NCBI RefSeq assembly: GCF_000447755.1
Contig: NZ_AUNE01000027.1
Span: 62,001 to 126,000 of the forward strand
Origin: Bacteriovorax sp. BSW11_IV
Lineage (GTDB): Bacteria; Bdellovibrionota; Bacteriovoracia; Bacteriovoracales; Bacteriovoracaceae
Direction: 5' to 3'
Length of the DNA: 64,000 nucleotides
The position numbers and the translations under genes are program-made. The notes under the pieces were generated by a model. It saw only the letters and a list, made by a program, of their open reading frames with translations. It did no database searches and had not been told where the DNA came from. Below, piece after piece: positions 24,586 to 33,226 of the stretch (position 1 is its first letter; every line of letters begins with the position of its first letter).

Positions 24586-25724
24586 TGCGTTTTTTAATCA
24601 TTTTCTTTGTTTTATTTAATTTTCAATCTTTTGCCCTTACTCTGAAGGCGCAAGATTCAACGATTAGGAATAAAACGCAACTTTCTCGAATAGTGAAAAA
24701 TGTAAAAGAAGATGATCTTATATCTACTCTAAGAGATTTTGTGAGATGTTGTCGTCCCTCACGTATGGCGGGCACTAGTGGTCATGAAATGGTTTCAAAG
24801 TGGCTGGTTGACGAGATTAAAAAGCGTGATAATACAAACTCAGGTCTTACTTTTGTTGATGATTTTATCCCTAATACAGAAGAGGCCATTAAAAAGTTTC
24901 AAGACAACTTCCAAAAAGAGATTGTCGGACGTTATGAAGAAAAAGATCCCGTTTATAAAAAATGGAACGATTATACAAAATCAATGATTCAAAAAATTGA
25001 ATCACTCAAAACTGTAACAGGAAAAAATGTAATTTGGGAAAAGAAGGGTGCTAAGTTTCCAAATGAAGTTATCATGTTGGGGGCCCATTATGATACGATT
25101 GCCTTTAATAAGGAGACTCTGGTTATTGATGAAAGTGCCGCACAGCCTGGTGCCGATAATAATGGAACGGGTGTTGTTGCTCTTTTAGAAATGATTAATC
25201 TCTTTTCAAAAATTCAACTAGAAAAAACTATTCGAATTGTATTCTTTGATATGCAGGAATTAGGTGAGCTTGGTTCTAGGGCCTATGTCTCCAAGTATCT
25301 TGAGTCTCTTAAAAAAGAAAACTTTGTTGGTTTTATGAATGTGATGATGTTGGGCTTTGATACAAAGACCAGCGATAAGATTAAAAAAATTGGAAATTTT
25401 AAGGCCTATATTCGCGAAGGTCATGGTGAATTTCCTGATTCTGATAAATCTCTCTTCGATATGATAAATCGTGCTGGCTCACGAGTGAATTCATCATTTA
25501 AGTTTACACCGCTAGGCAAGGCCTTCTCTCCTGGAGATCATTTACCTTTTTGGGAAGCTGGACTACCTGCTGTCACTTTCACCCAAGATTTTGAAAATGA
25601 TTACAACGAAAAGAGAAATCATACTTCAAATGATTTTGTTGAGACTCTAAATTTCAAAACTTATCACAAGGCCTTTCTCTATTTGGCCGCAGGGGTTTTG
25701 GCCCAAAATTTTGAAATTAAGTAG
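24585..25724 (+). CDS. Exported M28-family peptidase-like protein (catalytic Glu replaced)
   Basis: A 379-residue protein with a signal peptide (FVLFNFQSFA). The M28 zinc-peptidase core is clear: MLGAHYDTI (His ligand), GADNNGTGV (bridging Asp), VFFDMQELGELGS, MLGFDTK (Asp) and SPGDHLPFW (His). In active M28 enzymes the central motif has two glutamates, the first acting as general base and the second as zinc ligand; here the first is Gln. All metal ligands remain, so it may bind zinc but cleave poorly or not at all. The start ATG overlaps the stop of the MnmA-like gene by one base, indicating translational coupling. An additional N-terminal helical region (about residues 25-150) has no assigned domain. 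Confidence 0.8.
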   Translation: MRFLIIFFVLFNFQSFALTLKAQDSTIRNKTQLSRIVKNVKEDDLISTLRDFVRCCRPSRMAGTSGHEMVSKWLVDEIKKRDNTNSGLTFVDDFIPNTEEAIKKFQDNFQKEIVGRYEEKDPVYKKWNDYTKSMIQKIESLKTVTGKNVIWEKKGAKFPNEVIMLGAHYDTIAFNKETLVIDESAAQPGADNNGTGVVALLEMINLFSKIQLEKTIRIVFFDMQELGELGSRAYVSKYLESLKKENFVGFMNVMMLGFDTKTSDKIKKIGNFKAYIREGHGEFPDSDKSLFDMINRAGSRVNSSFKFTPLGKAFSPGDHLPFWEAGLPAVTFTQDFENDYNEKRNHTSNDFVETLNFKTYHKAFLYLAAGVLAQNFEIK

Positions 25725-25787
25725 TTATTTTCACTAGATTTAGACAATTTCATTGATTGGCGGGGCCTTTTTTAGTAAAAGTGCCCC

Positions 25788-26930
25788 ATGGCAAGAATAA
25801 ACGATCCTAGAAAAAATGAAGAAATCACTGTTATCCTCGGTATGTCTGGAGGAGTGGATTCATCTGTATGTGCGGCCCTATTAAAAGAAGAAGGCTATAA
25901 CGTTATTGGTATGTTTATGAAAAACTGGGAAGAACTCGATGAAAATGGAGTTTGTCAGTCTGCCAAAGAATTCCAAGATGTCGTAAAAGTTTGTGAGAAG
26001 CTAGATATCCCTTATTACTCTGTCGACTTTGTGAAAGAATATCGCGAACAAGTCTTCAAGCATTTTGTTTCTGAATATGAAGCAGGTCACACTCCTAACC
26101 CAGATATTCTTTGTAATCGTGAGATTAAATTCAAAGTTTTCTTAGAAAAGGCCCTTGAATTGGGGGCCGATTATTTGGCCACTGGGCACTATTGCCAAAA
26201 TGAGTTCATTGGTGGCGAAAATCGTCTTGTAAAAGGTAATGATCCAGGCAAAGATCAAACTTACTTTTTGTATACGCAAAAAAAATCTATCTTAGATAAG
26301 GTTCTTTTTCCTATTGGGCACCTACCTAAAAAAGAAGTTCGTGAGATTGCAAAAAAATATGATTTGATTACTCACGATAAAAAAGATTCGACAGGAATTT
26401 GTTTTATTGGAGAGAGAAATTTCAAAAACTTTCTTTCAAATTATGTTCAATTAAAACCTGGTCGCTTCCAGACATTAGATGGCACAGATGTCGGAGAACA
26501 TTCAGGTGCTGCTTATTATACAATCGGTCAACGAAAAGGGCTCGGCCTTGGTGGCCAAGGTGAGCCATGGTTTGTTGTTGGAAAAAATATTGATCATAAT
26601 ATTGTATTCGTTGAGCGTGGAGAAGAGCATCCGGCGCTCTATGCTGATGAGCTATGGGCCAACGAACTTAGTTTTGTGAGTGAAGAATTTAATTTAGAAC
26701 TCCCATTTAAATGTCGTGCAAAGATTCGTTACCGCCAAGAAGATCAAGGTTGTACTATTGTTGGATTTGATGGTGAGCGCGTACATGTTATTTTTGATGA
26801 GGCCCAAAAGGCGATTACTATTCGTCAAAGTATTGTATTTTATTCAACCATCGAAGGACGTGAAGTATGTCTTGGCGGCGGAATGATTGAAAAAAGAGGT
26901 CCAACTCACTTCGAGAAGGCCAATCAATAA
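25788..26930 (+). CDS. mnmA: tRNA-specific 2-thiouridylase MnmA
   Basis: A 380-residue enzyme that adenylates and thiolates U34 of tRNA for Lys, Glu and Gln. It is complete: PP-loop GMSGGVDSSV (about residues 18-27), GMFMKNW, first catalytic Cys109 in NPDILCNREIKF, ATGHYCQ, KDQTYFLY, second Cys205 in STGICFIGER, GQRKGLGLGG and a C-terminal barrel ending GREVCLGGGMI. The start ATG at 25788 lacks a strong ribosome binding site. A rho-independent terminator follows at 26976. It lies downstream of its degenerate paralogue and the M28-like gene. Confidence 0.96.
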   Translation: MARINDPRKNEEITVILGMSGGVDSSVCAALLKEEGYNVIGMFMKNWEELDENGVCQSAKEFQDVVKVCEKLDIPYYSVDFVKEYREQVFKHFVSEYEAGHTPNPDILCNREIKFKVFLEKALELGADYLATGHYCQNEFIGGENRLVKGNDPGKDQTYFLYTQKKSILDKVLFPIGHLPKKEVREIAKKYDLITHDKKDSTGICFIGERNFKNFLSNYVQLKPGRFQTLDGTDVGEHSGAAYYTIGQRKGLGLGGQGEPWFVVGKNIDHNIVFVERGEEHPALYADELWANELSFVSEEFNLELPFKCRAKIRYRQEDQGCTIVGFDGERVHVIFDEAQKAITIRQSIVFYSTIEGREVCLGGGMIEKRGPTHFEKANQ

Positions 26931-26975
26931 GAGATTAATGTCAATTTTTTAGACACTTCATGTAATCTCCTCTCT

Positions 26976-27001
26976 AAAGTCCTTAGGGACGGACTTTTTT
27001 G
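26976..27001 (+). terminator. Rho-independent terminator after mnmA
   Basis: A seven-base stem AAAGTCC / GGACTTT (26976-26982 and 26991-26997) with an eight-base loop is followed by a T run. Confidence 0.7.
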
Positions 27002-27031
27002 TTATTCTTATTCCAATCATGAGGAATTGGG

Positions 27032-27628
27032 ATGTTTATAAATTCACTTAAATTTTGGTTTATTATAATTTTATTTTCTAGTGCCACGCCTGTATTTAGC
27101 GAAGAAGTTTCAATTGATTGGAATGATGTCGTTAAAAACCTTGAGTTACAACAATTCTTAGAAGAAATAGAAAAGGAAGAATTTAATTCTCTGATGCGAC
27201 CTTTTGCTCTTAAAGATATAGATATAAACAAGTACATCCCCGAGGACCTTGAATATTTAATAAATAAGAAGATGGATTTAAAGATTTATAAATATGAGTA
27301 TCAAGAGGCCTTAAATGCTCTTCAGTTTTTTTCAACATTTTCTTTGATAACGACTAACGCACAGACAGAGGAAGGGGCCCTCCCTAGTGAGAGAGAAGTC
27401 TTTACTGCGGTAGTTATCAATGGAACGGCCTATACTATTGCTAAGGCAAATGGGATGAATGAAGATGATGCAAATATCACGCGTTTTATTACGGGGTTTA
27501 TTGTTGGCCTTCTTCAAGATGGTTTAAAGAATTTTGGCAATGGTAGTATTGAATTCAATGACAATATCAAATACACCGGTGGTGGTTCATCATTTATCAA
27601 TTTGAGCTTTGAGTTCAAATTACCTTAG
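27032..27628 (+). CDS. Secreted protein of unknown function
   Basis: A 198-residue protein with a signal peptide (FIIILFSSATPVFSEE). The mature part is an acidic helical region (about residues 25-90) and then a segment INGTAYTIAKANGMNEDDANI...GFIVGLLQDGL that could be an amphipathic or buried helix pair. The C-terminus is strand-like (SSFINLSFEFKLP). The ATG at 27032 follows GAGG. No family is recognised. It is convergent with another small secreted protein and shares a terminator with it. Confidence 0.6.
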   Translation: MFINSLKFWFIIILFSSATPVFSEEVSIDWNDVVKNLELQQFLEEIEKEEFNSLMRPFALKDIDINKYIPEDLEYLINKKMDLKIYKYEYQEALNALQFFSTFSLITTNAQTEEGALPSEREVFTAVVINGTAYTIAKANGMNEDDANITRFITGFIVGLLQDGLKNFGNGSIEFNDNIKYTGGGSSFINLSFEFKLP

Positions 27629-27631
27629 GAC

Positions 27632-27664
27632 AAAAAAAAAGGGTCGAAAATGACCCTTTTTTTT
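27632..27664. terminator. Bidirectional rho-independent terminator
   Basis: The stem GGGTC / GACCC (27641-27645 and 27652-27656) is flanked by an A run on the left and a T run on the right. It can therefore end transcription of both convergent genes around it. Confidence 0.85.
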
Positions 27665-27668
27665 GAAG

Positions 27669-28088
27669 TTATCTAGCTGAGTCGTTAAGTGTTTTCCCTT
27701 TACAAGAAGCGATACAGTATTTGAACTCAGCGCTTGGTTTGCTGTAAAAAGCATAGCAAGTTTCAACACATTGTTTTACTTTTTCACTTTCGTTAACTAC
27801 TTTGTAGTCAACAACATCACACATATAATCAACTGTTAAATCCAGTGCGTACACATCTGAACCAGTGTTGATTTTTGTTTGGTAAAGTTCTACTTCACCT
27901 TTTTTAGCGATGAATTTTACATTTTCTTCTTCGTATCCTGTCCAAGTTGTAGCAACATCGTAAGATACGTTTAATTCTTGTGATAAAATATCAAGTGCTT
28001 GAAGACCAATGGCCTCTGTACACTCATCTGCCATAACAGGTGCGCTCATTAGTGAAATAAGGGCAAAAGTAGTTAGGAACTTTTTCAT
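27669..28088 (-). CDS. Small secreted cysteine-containing protein
   Basis: A 139-residue protein with a clear signal peptide (MKKFLTTFALISLMSAPVMA). The mature protein has six cysteines (DECTEA, DYMCDV, KQCVETC, KYCIASC); the last four form two CxxxC pairs in the C-terminal third, typical of a disulfide-bonded helical hairpin. No family is recognised. An AAAGGAG ribosome binding site precedes the ATG at 28088, and a TTGACA-containing promoter lies about 60 bases upstream. It appears well expressed by these signals and is monocistronic. Confidence 0.65.
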   Translation of the reverse strand: MKKFLTTFALISLMSAPVMADECTEAIGLQALDILSQELNVSYDVATTWTGYEEENVKFIAKKGEVELYQTKINTGSDVYALDLTVDYMCDVVDYKVVNESEKVKQCVETCYAFYSKPSAEFKYCIASCKGKTLNDSAR

Positions 28089-28122
28089 TGTGTGACTCCT
28101 TTAAGACTTTAAAAGTTGCCCT

Positions 28123-28151
28123 TAATTCTCAATAAAAACACCCTTTGTCAA
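28123..28151 (-). promoter_or_regulatory. Possible promoter of the small secreted protein gene
   Basis: On the minus strand a perfect -35 TTGACA (28146-28151) is followed after 17 bases by GAATTA, a poor -10. The spacing and position suit the gene starting at 28088, but the -10 is weak. Confidence 0.4.
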
Positions 28152-28182
28152 CGCGTTAATAAAATCTACATCATTGATTTTA

Positions 28183-30186
28183 TTAGATTAATTCATCGCT
28201 AACAATATTTGGGATCGTTACTTTTAATAAAGGCTCTTTTTCCATTGCACGTTTAATAGCGAAAATGGCCCCTTCATTTCTTGCCCAACTTCTTCTATTG
28301 ATTCCATTGTTCACGTCCCAAAAAAGCATGGATTTAATTCTTCTGTCACAATCTTCTGATCCATCGAGAACCATTCCGAAGCCACCGTTGATAACTTCAC
28401 CCCAACCAACACCACCACCGTTGTGTAAAGAAATCCAAGTGGCCCCTCTAAAAGAATCTCCAACGAAGTTTTGCACGGCCATATCTGCAGTAAAGCTAGA
28501 ACCGTCATAAATATTTGATGTTTCTCTGTAAGGTGAATCTGTTCCTGATACATCATGGTGGTCACGACCAAGTACGATTGGTGCTTTTATTTTTCCTTCG
28601 CGAATGGCCTTATTAAAAGCAAGGGCAATTTCAATTCTTCCATCACTGTCTGCGTAAAGAATACGGGCCTGTGAACCGACGACAAGTTTATTTTGTTTTG
28701 CCCCTTGAATCCATTGAATGTTATCACTCATTTGTTGCTGAATTTCAGCAGGTGATTCACTCTTTAATTTTAAGAGAACTTCACAGGCAAGTTCATCTGT
28801 TAAATCAAGATCTTCAGAAAGTGAGCTTGTACACACCCATCTAAATGGCCCAAAACCATAGTCGAAACACATCGGACCCATGATATCTTGTACGTATGAA
28901 GGATATTTGAAATCACCTTTTTCATTCGTTATATCTGCCCCAGCTCTCATTGATTCTAAAAGGAAGGCATTACCGTAGTCGAAAAAATACATTCCTTTTG
29001 CACTTAATGAGTTGATGGCATTCACATGACGTCGTAATGTTTTTTGAACTTCTTCTTTAAATTTTACAGGATCATTGGCCATCATTTCATTTGATTCTTC
29101 AAGTGTCATTCCTGCTGGGTAGTACCCACCGGCCCACGGATTGTGTAAGCTCGTTTGATCACTTCCAAGTTCTACATCGATATTGTCCTTATCTAGTCGC
29201 TCCCATAGATCAACGATATTTCCTTGATAGGCGATTGAGACAACTTCTTTGTTTTCTTTGGCCTTTTTAATTCTTGGAATAAGTTCATCTAAATTAGCAA
29301 AGACTTCATCAACCCAACCTTGCTCGTAGCGAGTTTTAACGGCCTTGGGATTAACTTCGGCCACAATTCCAACACAACCAGCGATAACGGCCGCTTTGGG
29401 TTGAGCACCACTCATACCACCAAGACCAGCTGTTACAAATAATTTACCGGCCAAAGTTCCTTTTTCTCCACGCTCTTCCATTAATTTTCGGCCAGCGTTT
29501 AGAACAGTGATTGTTGTACCGTGAACAATTCCCTGAGGACCAATATACATGAATGAACCTGCTGTCATTTGTCCGTATTGAGTAACACCAAGGGCGTTGA
29601 ATTTTTCCCAGTCATCTGGTTTAGAATAATTTGGAATCATCATCCCGTTTGTTACAACAACTCTTGGAGCATCTTTGTGCGAAGGAAATAATCCCGCAGG
29701 GTGACCAGAGTAGAGAACGAGGGTTTGCTCATCAGTCATTGTTGCAAGGTATTGCATGGTAAGAAGATATTGCGCCCAATTTTGGAATACGGCCCCATTT
29801 CCACCATAAGTAATTAACTCGTGAGGGTGTTGGGCAACGGCATAGTCTAAGTTATTTGATAGCATCAACATGATCGCAGCAGCTTGCTGTGACTTATGTG
29901 GATAGTCGTTTATTGATCTCGCAAAGATTTTATAATCAGGTCTGTAGCGATACATATAAATGCGGCCATAAGTTTCCAATTCCTCTTTGAACTCTGGCAG
30001 AAGATCTTTATGTAGATTGGCCGGAAAATAGCGAAGCGCATTTTTAAGGGCCAACTTTTTCTCGTCAGCATTTAAGATTTGTTTTCTTTTTGGCGCGTGA
30101 TTTATGCCAGCTTCGGGAGCTTTTTTTGGTGGTAGTGTTGAAGGGATACCTGCCAAAATGGCCTTTTGAAATTCTTCACGAGTCAT
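28183..30186 (-). CDS. hutU: Urocanate hydratase (urocanase)
   Basis: A 667-residue enzyme converting urocanate to imidazolone propionate in histidine breakdown. Motifs are YGGNGAVFQNWAQY, LYSGHPAGLFPS, QYGQMTAGSFMYIGPQGIVHGT, the NAD-binding GGMSGAQPKA and GPFRWVCTS with the catalytic Cys. It is longer than the roughly 557-residue Pseudomonas form and about the size of eukaryotic urocanase, so it belongs to the long subtype. No other hut gene is certain here, though an arginase-family ureohydrolase lies nearby. The ATG at 30186 is preceded by AGGA, and a nested hairpin occupies the leader (30201-30258). Confidence 0.95.
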   Translation of the reverse strand: MTREEFQKAILAGIPSTLPPKKAPEAGINHAPKRKQILNADEKKLALKNALRYFPANLHKDLLPEFKEELETYGRIYMYRYRPDYKIFARSINDYPHKSQQAAAIMLMLSNNLDYAVAQHPHELITYGGNGAVFQNWAQYLLTMQYLATMTDEQTLVLYSGHPAGLFPSHKDAPRVVVTNGMMIPNYSKPDDWEKFNALGVTQYGQMTAGSFMYIGPQGIVHGTTITVLNAGRKLMEERGEKGTLAGKLFVTAGLGGMSGAQPKAAVIAGCVGIVAEVNPKAVKTRYEQGWVDEVFANLDELIPRIKKAKENKEVVSIAYQGNIVDLWERLDKDNIDVELGSDQTSLHNPWAGGYYPAGMTLEESNEMMANDPVKFKEEVQKTLRRHVNAINSLSAKGMYFFDYGNAFLLESMRAGADITNEKGDFKYPSYVQDIMGPMCFDYGFGPFRWVCTSSLSEDLDLTDELACEVLLKLKSESPAEIQQQMSDNIQWIQGAKQNKLVVGSQARILYADSDGRIEIALAFNKAIREGKIKAPIVLGRDHHDVSGTDSPYRETSNIYDGSSFTADMAVQNFVGDSFRGATWISLHNGGGVGWGEVINGGFGMVLDGSEDCDRRIKSMLFWDVNNGINRRSWARNEGAIFAIKRAMEKEPLLKVTIPNIVSDELI

Positions 30187-30200
30187 ATCAGATGTCCTTT

Positions 30201-30258
30201 TCTAAGTGTGTCAAAGTCCTCGCATTTTAGCGTGGACTTAACACTTTTTCCACTTAGA
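30201..30258 (-). promoter_or_regulatory. Nested inverted repeats in the hutU leader
   Basis: The outer arms TCTAAGTG (30201-30208) and CACTTAGA (30251-30258) are perfect complements. Inside, AAGTCC (30214-30219) pairs with GGACTT (30234-30239) and CGC with GCG around a six-base loop. A competing outer pairing AAGTGT (30204-30209) with ACACTT (30241-30246) is also possible. The structure ends just upstream of the hutU ribosome binding site, so it could be an operator or an RNA switch. Confidence 0.45.
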
Positions 30259-30276
30259 AGTACACCTTATTTAATG

Positions 30277-31716
30277 CTATGCCGTAAGAGCTTTTATATG
30301 CTCGCCAATAATGCGCAGGTCCTTTTCCACGGCATCAGTCCACTTCATACCAGTACATAATCTTATATAATTGCGGTAGTCGTCGCTGGCCGAGAACATG
30401 ATACCTGGTGAAATAACGATATTTTTTTTGATCAGTTCATTATAAAGGTCTGTACTATCAACTTCCACAGGCAGCTTTACCCATAGAAAAAATCCACCTT
30501 CAGGATTGGTTACTTGGGTTTGTTCAGGAAAGTAGAGTTGAATACATTTTTGAAAGCGAATAATATTATCTTTCAAAATCTGGCTCAATTTTTTACAGTG
30601 ATTGTCGTAAAATTTCTTTTGTAATAAGTGGCCAACGACCATCTGATTGAGAGCATTAGTTCCAATATTAGAAATGAATTGATGCCTTTCAACTTCTTCT
30701 TTGAACTTAGTTGGCACTACCATAAAACCGACACGTAAACCTGGGCTTAGAGTTTTTGAAACTGAACTGCAGTAAATGACATTGTCATCATCGAAACTTT
30801 TGAAAGTAAGAGGTCTTTTATCATTGAAGGTCAGATCGCCGTAAATATCATCTTCAATAATGGCAATATTATTTTCTCTAAAAGTCTTAGCAATATTAAT
30901 CTTGTTTTTATCACAAATATACGAGCCCATAGGGTTGTTAAAATTTGAAATAAAAAGCGCGGCCTTAATATTGGTATTGGTGCTGATTATTTTTTCTAAG
31001 ATCTCTAAATCTATCCCATGAATGGGATGAGTTGGTACTTCTAGAATTTTTAGATCTAGATTTTGAATAGCAAGCAATGTTCCATAGTATGAAGGAGTTT
31101 CGATAAGAATGGTGTCTCCGGGTTTTGTGAGGACTTTGAGTGACAAAACAATGGCCTCCATTGCTCCGGATGTTGCAATGATATTTTCTAGAGGGGCCTT
31201 AATTTTCAAAGAAGAAAGTTTTTTTTGAACGGCCTTTCTATAAAATGAATTTCCTGGTGCAAAATTATAGAGAGCACTATGGGTCGGATTTTCTTTAATG
31301 ACCTGTTTTAGGGCCTTATTAAGCATAGTATTGGGCAAGAACTCGGGGTCTATTGTTGCGGCCCCAAAGTTGTGCATCTTCTTATCACTGGCCGCGCTAA
31401 TCATACGATAAACAAGATCGGGAATTTCGATTTTCTTGGCATTTTTAGTGACGGTGTAATGACAGCTCTTATCAAGGGTTTGAGGAATTTCATAGGTCAC
31501 ATAAAATCCCGATTGGGCCCGCGCTTCGATAAGAGCATCGTCTTCAAGAAGTGAGTAGGCATGTGTTGCCGTGGCAAGACTTACCGTTTCGTCCTTCATT
31601 ACTTCACGAATTGAAGGAAGTTTGTCGCCTGGAAGGAAATCTCCGCGGTGGATGAGATCACGAAATTTTGATGCAAGCTTCATATAGGCAAGATTTTGTT
31701 TAGTTTTATCAGTCAT
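30277..31716 (-). CDS. MocR-type regulator (GntR HTH plus aminotransferase domain)
   Basis: A 479-residue fusion. Residues about 10-75 form a GntR winged helix-turn-helix (GDFLPGDKLPSIREVMKDE, then SLATATHAYSLLEDDALIEA). Residues about 110-479 are a fold-type I aminotransferase domain with the PLP lysine in SSVSKTLSPGLRVGF, NFNNPMG and EDDIYGDLTF. MocR proteins use PLP and an amine ligand to control nearby genes such as gabT or pdxST. Its targets here could be its own gene, the divergent DUF2917-like gene or hutU, which lies 90 bases downstream. Its promoter region carries a 10-base direct repeat (31734-31774). Confidence 0.9.
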   Translation of the reverse strand: MTDKTKQNLAYMKLASKFRDLIHRGDFLPGDKLPSIREVMKDETVSLATATHAYSLLEDDALIEARAQSGFYVTYEIPQTLDKSCHYTVTKNAKKIEIPDLVYRMISAASDKKMHNFGAATIDPEFLPNTMLNKALKQVIKENPTHSALYNFAPGNSFYRKAVQKKLSSLKIKAPLENIIATSGAMEAIVLSLKVLTKPGDTILIETPSYYGTLLAIQNLDLKILEVPTHPIHGIDLEILEKIISTNTNIKAALFISNFNNPMGSYICDKNKINIAKTFRENNIAIIEDDIYGDLTFNDKRPLTFKSFDDDNVIYCSSVSKTLSPGLRVGFMVVPTKFKEEVERHQFISNIGTNALNQMVVGHLLQKKFYDNHCKKLSQILKDNIIRFQKCIQLYFPEQTQVTNPEGGFFLWVKLPVEVDSTDLYNELIKKNIVISPGIMFSASDDYRNYIRLCTGMKWTDAVEKDLRIIGEHIKALTA

Positions 31717-31733
31717 GAAAATCCTTATTTTAA

Positions 31734-31774
31734 CTGTATTTATTATAATACCATAAAATTGAATCTGTATTTAT
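31734..31774. promoter_or_regulatory. Direct repeat CTGTATTTAT, candidate MocR operator
   Basis: CTGTATTTAT occurs exactly twice, at 31734-31743 and 31765-31774. The 31-base period is close to three helical turns, in the space between the divergent MocR gene and the next gene. MocR-type regulators are known to bind spaced direct repeats. Confidence 0.5.
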
Positions 31775-31824
31775 TTTTTCACTTTGCTATATTGGCAATA
31801 GTAACAGTTAACAAGAAGATGTTT

Positions 31825-32085
31825 ATGAATAGATACAGTTTAGATCACCGCAATACATACACTTTCACTTCGGTTAAAGGTCGTTTTTGGGTCACAATTC
31901 CAGGTGATCACAAAGACTACATTGTTGAATGCGGTCAACATATTGAGATTAAAGATGCACACGGAACTTTGCTTATTTCTGAAATTGAAGGGGATAGTGG
32001 AAGTTTTGTTTTTGAGAAAACTGGTGAAGAAAAGGCGCCACAATTTTCAAAATTATGGCGCGCTTTTATGGTTATCTTTTCTTAA
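31825..32085 (+). CDS. DUF2917-like small protein
   Basis: An 86-residue protein if started at the ATG at 31825; an ATG at 31819 is an alternative with its purine stretch too close. The core GRFWVTIPGDHKDYIVECGQ followed by HIEIKDAHGTLLISEI fits the DUF2917 pattern (LWVT..gd..Dy.l..G), a small cupin-like beta domain of unknown role. No signal peptide or membrane segment is present. It is divergent from the MocR gene and overlaps the convergent ureohydrolase gene by 14 bases. Confidence 0.55.
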   Translation: MNRYSLDHRNTYTFTSVKGRFWVTIPGDHKDYIVECGQHIEIKDAHGTLLISEIEGDSGSFVFEKTGEEKAPQFSKLWRAFMVIFS

Positions 32086-33124
32086 TTAAACCCTGAGAAG
32101 CAAGGGCCGCTCCTGTGAGTTTGTAGAGTAGTCTCATACCAACATTGGCGTCCCACTCATCAGTCTTTCCTGGCGCAACTTCTACAAGATCAAATCCTAC
32201 TAATTTTCTTCCTGAATTTACAACTTCCTGAACTAAACCAATCAATTCCATATATTCAATCCCACCTGGTACTGGTGTCCCTGTATTTGGGCAATATCTT
32301 GGATCAAGGCCATCAATATCAAAAGAAATGTAAACGTTTTTTGGAAGATTCTTAACGATTTCCTTCGCAATTTTTGCAAAGTTTTCGCCCTTGTATTTTC
32401 TTTGCTGAATTTCTGCATCAAAGTAAGTTTTCACTTTTTTGTGATTTGTTACGTAGTCATATTCTTGTTCGCAGAAGTCTCGAATTCCAACTTGAACAAG
32501 CTTTTTCACTCCAGGAATTTTCTCTACAACGTTATACATAATTGAAGCGTGTGAGTTTTCAAATCCCATGTATGCAATTCTTGTATCAGAGTGAGCATCA
32601 AAGTGCAGAATACCGAAGTCTTTGTACTTTTCAGCATAGGCCTTTATAGCACCAAAAGGTGTCGCGTGATCTCCGCCAATAAGCACTGACATTTTTCCAT
32701 TGTCCAGTTGCTTTTTAGTCTCTTTGTAAACGATATCATTTAGTTTGTCGCAAAGTGCGTTCACTTTTTTCAATGTCGTTTGCAGTGTCTTGTCTTTTTT
32801 TAATTTGTCTTCATCTGCATCGATGATTTTTTTTGCAAGCTTGCGACCTTCTGTATTCATCTTCTTAATTTCAGCTTTTTCTTTTTGTAAGAAAAGACCT
32901 ACTTGGTAAGCGTCAATATAATCTAGATCGAAGAAATCAATTTGTTCACTGGCCCCTAGAATGGCCTTTGGTCCCTTTGCTGTACCAGCTTGGTAACTTG
33001 TTGTAACGTCCCAAGGCACAGGGATATATACAACTTTTGATTCCTTTTCTGTGAAAGGAAGCCCATAAATTCCATCTTTAGCAGATGCTTTAGAATTGGG
33101 ATCAAAATTGGTCTTTAGGCCCAT
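32072..33124 (-). CDS. Arginase/agmatinase-family ureohydrolase
   Basis: A 350-residue binuclear-manganese hydrolase. Metal ligands are visible in LIGGDHA, HFDAHSDTR and SFDIDGLDP. The family includes arginase, agmatinase (SpeB), formimidoylglutamase (HutG) and others. The protein carries a charged insertion of about 50 residues (residues 80-140) that is absent from short agmatinases. The substrate is uncertain: agmatinase is the default call, but the nearby hutU makes formimidoylglutamase possible. TAAGGAG precedes the ATG at 33124, and a perfect 16-base palindrome lies directly upstream. Confidence 0.85.
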   Translation of the reverse strand: MGLKTNFDPNSKASAKDGIYGLPFTEKESKVVYIPVPWDVTTSYQAGTAKGPKAILGASEQIDFFDLDYIDAYQVGLFLQKEKAEIKKMNTEGRKLAKKIIDADEDKLKKDKTLQTTLKKVNALCDKLNDIVYKETKKQLDNGKMSVLIGGDHATPFGAIKAYAEKYKDFGILHFDAHSDTRIAYMGFENSHASIMYNVVEKIPGVKKLVQVGIRDFCEQEYDYVTNHKKVKTYFDAEIQQRKYKGENFAKIAKEIVKNLPKNVYISFDIDGLDPRYCPNTGTPVPGGIEYMELIGLVQEVVNSGRKLVGFDLVEVAPGKTDEWDANVGMRLLYKLTGAALASQGLIKKR

Positions 33125-33140
33125 TGAAATAACTCCTTAA

Positions 33141-33156
33141 AATGTGAATTCACATT
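33141..33156. promoter_or_regulatory. Perfect 16-base palindrome, candidate operator
   Basis: AATGTGAATTCACATT is fully self-complementary and sits immediately upstream of the ribosome binding site of the ureohydrolase gene, near where its transcription should start. The position and symmetry suit a dimeric repressor site. Confidence 0.5.
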
Positions 33157-33226
33157 CTATATAATTAAATAAATATTTTGTCAGTAGCTAAACTTTCTCC
33201 TATTATGAATGAATAATAGGGACTTC

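Noticed and set aside
31748-31753. ATACCA as a GabR-like half-site at the MocR promoter
   Set aside because: Only one copy is present; GabR sites need two direct repeats, and the CTGTATTTAT pair is the better candidate.
33141-33156. Crp/FNR site reading of the palindrome
   Set aside because: TGTGA and TCACA are separated by two bases, whereas Crp sites need six.
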